A program made the position numbers and the translations under genes. Shown piece after piece: positions 6,734 through 8,565 of a DNA stretch of 8,565 nucleotides. The stretch lies in assembly GCA_020854785.1 (NCBI GenBank), contig JAHFZE010000289.1, forward strand, positions 1 to 8,565, read 5' to 3'. How positions within the stretch are numbered: the first letter of the stretch is position 1; the number at the start of each line of letters is the position of its first letter. This DNA is from Methanomethylovorans sp. (GTDB lineage Archaea > Halobacteriota > Methanosarcinia > Methanosarcinales > Methanosarcinaceae). The notes below the pieces were generated by a model that ran no database searches, was not told where the DNA came from, and saw only the letters and a list, made by a program, of their open reading frames with translations.

Positions 6734-6761
6734 TAGGACAGACCTTGAAGGTCGCATCCTA
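6734..6761. repeat. interrupted hairpin
   Basis: TAGGA (6734-6738) pairs with TCCTA (6757-6761), and inside it GACCT (6741-6745) pairs with AGGTC (6749-6753) around a TGA loop, with a small internal loop of CA against GCA. This gives ten base pairs in a compact stem. It could belong to a structured RNA or be chance; nothing else in the region identifies an RNA family. Confidence 0.3.
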
Positions 6762-6842
6762 TGATTTGTGTGATCTCTTAGTGCAGAAGGAGGATCCTAC
6801 ACCTTTCAGACATACCTTCACACCACAGCTCTAAAATAATAG

Positions 6843-6850
6843 TATATAAT
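6843..6850 (+). promoter_or_regulatory. TATA box of the lysyl-tRNA synthetase gene
   Basis: The sequence tatataat, preceded by purine/A-rich aaaataatag that could serve as the factor-B recognition element, is the best TATA box in the window. It would direct a start near 6870-6875, giving a leader of roughly 15-20 bases that contains the ribosome-binding site GGTGA at 6878-6882. Confidence 0.65.
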
Positions 6851-6874
6851 TTCATAATGCATCATTATTATGAA
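6851..6874. promoter_or_regulatory. 8-base inverted repeat abutting the lysS TATA box (candidate operator)
   Basis: TTCATAAT (6851-6858) and ATTATGAA (6867-6874) are perfect inverted repeats with an eight-base spacer. They lie directly after the TATA box and cover the predicted transcription start, where an archaeal repressor would block polymerase or factor B. AT-rich sequence makes chance palindromes more likely, so this is a candidate only. Confidence 0.4.
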
Positions 6875-6888
6875 CTTGGTGAACTAAT

Positions 6889-8481
6889 ATGACAGAGATT
6901 ACGCATTGGGCAGATGTCATGGCGGAGGAGATACTAAGAAGTGGAAAAAAACACCTTGTAGCAACTGGCATCACCCCTTCCGGACACATACACATCGGAA
7001 ACATGAGAGAAGTGGTCACAGCAGATGCAACATATCGCGCCCTGCTTGACCAGGGAGCAGACGCAGAAATTATCTATGTTGCAGACACGTACGACCCTCT
7101 AAGGAAAGTGTATCCATTTCTTGACGAAAGCTTTGCACCGCATGTTGGAAAACCCATTTCAGAGATTCCCTGCCCATGCGGTGAATGTACCAGTTATGCT
7201 GAGCATTTTCTCAAACCCTTCTACAAAGCCCTTGATCGCTTAGGAATTCATCCTAAAATATACCGGGCTGATGAGATGTATAAACAGGGAATGTATGTGG
7301 AAAGCATCAAAACAGCTCTTCTTAACAGGGACAAGATAGCACATATCCTGCAGGAACACTCCGGAAAAGAGGTCACAGCTGACTGGAGCCCATTTAACCC
7401 GATATGTAACAAATGTGCCCGGCTTACGACCACTAAAGTCACTGGATTTGATATTGAAGCAGAGACAGTTAATTATGTTTGTTCTTGCGGAGACAATGGA
7501 ACAGTGTCAATGACAGGGGGAGGGAAACTTACATGGCGGGTAGACTGGCCTGCCCGCTGGGGTGTGCTGGGGGTTACAGTTGAGCCTTTCGGGAAAGATC
7601 ATGCTTCCAAGGGCGGGTCCTATGATACCGGCAAAGCCATAAGTGAGGAAATTTATGGATACAAAGCACCATATCCGGTAGTATATGAATGGATCATGCT
7701 GGGTACAAAAGGCGCAATGTCTTCCTCAAGCGGAGTAGTAGTAGCAATATCCGATATGCTGGAAGTCCTCCCACCCGAAATATTGAGATATCTAATAATA
7801 AGAACAAAGCCTGAGAAGCATATTCGCTTTGATCCTTCCCTGCCCCTGCTCAACCTTGTGGACGAGTATGAAAAACTTAGTGCCAATAACGAAGGACCAA
7901 GCTATAACAGGCGACTGAAAGAACTATCACATGCAGCAGGCATCTGCCACACAGATATCCCGTTCAGGCACATGATCACCATTTATCAGGTAGCTCATGG
8001 TGATCTTGATAGAGTGATGAAGATAGTGGAAAGATCAGGATACAGTACAAAGAACGAGAAATGCATCCTTGAACTTGCAGAGAACGTCGGAAAATGGCTT
8101 GATATGTATGCTCCTGACATGGTGAAGTTCAGCGTGAAGGAAGAGATCCCTGTACAGGCTGCAACCTTGAACGCTACCCAGAGATCTTTCCTCCAGGCAT
8201 TGTCCGAGGAGATCGATGCGGCAAACGAACTGAGTGGGGAAGATTACCACAACCTTGTCTATTCATCCCAGGATAAGAATTCTTCACTTAACGCCAGGAT
8301 GGGGCGCATAATGGGGATCGATGCTGAGGAGCTGGAAGTGAGAACCACTGAAATGTTCAAAGCCATTTATTTGGCCGTGCTGGGACAGCAATCAGGTCCA
8401 AAGGCAGGATGGTTCCTTTCATCAATGGAAAAGGAGTTCCTTGCAAAGAGATTCAAAGAAGCTGCTAGTTACAGGCCATGA
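6889..8481 (+). CDS. lysS: lysyl-tRNA synthetase, class I
   Basis: This 530-residue enzyme charges tRNA-Lys with lysine. It is the class I form found in most archaea and some bacteria, unrelated to class II LysRS. The HIGH-type motif is in [11 protein letters not shown] (28-38), and the KMSKS-equivalent is GAMSSSSG (275-282). WRVDWPARW (216-224) is characteristic of the family. Cysteine pairs CPCGEC (95-100), CNKC (173-176) and CSCG (198-201) probably bind zinc. The C-terminal 200 residues are helical and would hold the anticodon-binding domain. The length is normal. ATG 6889 has GGTGA six bases upstream and its own TATA box, so it is probably transcribed independently, perhaps together with the gene starting after 8486. 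Some Methanosarcinaceae also carry a class II enzyme; that cannot be judged here. Confidence 0.97.
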   Translation: MTEITHWADVMAEEILRSGKKHLVATGITPSGHIHIGNMREVVTADATYRALLDQGADAEIIYVADTYDPLRKVYPFLDESFAPHVGKPISEIPCPCGECTSYAEHFLKPFYKALDRLGIHPKIYRADEMYKQGMYVESIKTALLNRDKIAHILQEHSGKEVTADWSPFNPICNKCARLTTTKVTGFDIEAETVNYVCSCGDNGTVSMTGGGKLTWRVDWPARWGVLGVTVEPFGKDHASKGGSYDTGKAISEEIYGYKAPYPVVYEWIMLGTKGAMSSSSGVVVAISDMLEVLPPEILRYLIIRTKPEKHIRFDPSLPLLNLVDEYEKLSANNEGPSYNRRLKELSHAAGICHTDIPFRHMITIYQVAHGDLDRVMKIVERSGYSTKNEKCILELAENVGKWLDMYAPDMVKFSVKEEIPVQAATLNATQRSFLQALSEEIDAANELSGEDYHNLVYSSQDKNSSLNARMGRIMGIDAEELEVRTTEMFKAIYLAVLGQQSGPKAGWFLSSMEKEFLAKRFKEAASYRP

Positions 8482-8485
8482 AGAA

Positions 8486-8565
8486 TTGATAGAGAAAGAA
8501 GATATTATTGCGTGGGAAAAGGAGTACAGGCATCTACAATGGGGCTGTGCCGGCTCCACATCCCA
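8486..8565 (+). CDS. possible 5' end of a further gene, cut by the window edge
   Basis: A frame different from lysS is open from within the end of lysS to the window edge. From TTG 8486 it reads about 26 residues beginning MIEKEDIIAWEKEYRHLQWG, a protein-like composition with an aromatic and charged pattern. The ribosome-binding site is weak, and an upstream in-frame TTG at 8441, preceded by AAGGAG, is an alternative inside lysS. Too little is present to name a family. Confidence 0.35.
   Translation, partial: MIEKEDIIAWEKEYRHLQWGCAGSTS

Larger units (their letters stand above)
6477..6888. other. 412-base intergenic region without a convincing gene
   Basis: I see no recognisable gene here. 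The plus frame 6619-6834 could encode 71 residues (start MELCSLIPHTG, end FRHTFTPQL) without a ribosome-binding site or known motif. A minus frame across about 6575-6760 could encode about 52 residues (start MPLPSKPSDC) that also matches nothing I know. The stretch does hold several inverted repeats (6515-6530, 6589-6602, 6623-6634, 6734-6761, 6791-6798) and ends in the lysyl-tRNA synthetase promoter. A non-coding RNA or a decayed gene is possible. I found no RNase P, SRP, tRNA or box C/D signature. Confidence 0.5.

Noticed and set aside
6575..6760. Minus-strand frame of about 52 residues (start MPLPSKPSDC), with a DPVCGIKL segment recalling YHS domains
   Set aside because: The resemblance is a few residues only, there is no ribosome-binding site, and the frame is too short to tell from chance.
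6619..6834. 71-residue plus frame (start MELCSLIPHTG)
   Set aside because: No ribosome-binding site, a phenylalanine/cysteine-rich unnatural N-terminus and no recognised motif. The part from ATG 6699 is more protein-like, so it is kept only as a note in the intergenic entry.
1..8565. CRISPR array, tRNA, rRNA, insertion sequence or prophage elements
   Set aside because: No regularly spaced repeats, no cloverleaf or conserved rRNA segments, and no transposase, integrase or terminal inverted repeats were seen in the window.

Overview
The window looks like a chromosomal segment of a methanogenic archaeon of the Methanosarcinaceae (inference). The signs are an archaeal class I lysyl-tRNA synthetase, an archaeal-type PRPP synthetase, archaeal ribosome-binding sites (GGTGA, GAGGT and GGAGATGATC types), frequent TTG/GTG starts, TATA-box promoters and moderate GC. 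The genus cannot be fixed from the sequence alone.

Layout. Positions 1-1161 (minus, cut by the left edge) hold a fused TrkA-N/RCK plus DHH phosphoesterase protein. A 140-base divergent promoter region separates it from a plus-strand run: bifunctional NAD(P)HX epimerase/dehydratase (1302-2774), an unrecognised 61-residue protein (2779-2964) and MoaC for molybdopterin synthesis (2981-3460). The last three are nearly contiguous and look like an operon. After 68 bases comes PRPP synthetase (3529-4377). It is closely followed by a small cysteine-rich protein (4408-4773), a COG2231/MagIII-like helix-hairpin-helix DNA glycosylase (4828-5493) and, overlapping it by 20 bases, an archaeal homologue of the human nuclease CDIN1/C15orf41 (5474-6253). 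A short minus-strand ORF of unknown function (6219-6476) converges on the CDIN1 gene and overlaps its end.

Positions 6477-6888 contain no convincing gene but several inverted repeats, and end in the promoter of the class I lysyl-tRNA synthetase gene (6889-8481). The last bases may begin another gene cut by the right edge.

How the genes relate. The left half is nucleotide-cofactor housekeeping: NAD(P)HX repair opposite a protein with a predicted NAD-binding domain, then molybdopterin and PRPP synthesis. The middle is a likely DNA maintenance pair, a base-excision glycosylase and a PD-(D/E)xK-type nuclease whose coding regions overlap. This pair is the most interesting part of the window: the nuclease belongs to the family of a human disease protein, and the glycosylase has an altered iron-sulfur ligand set and lacks the catalytic lysine of endonuclease III.
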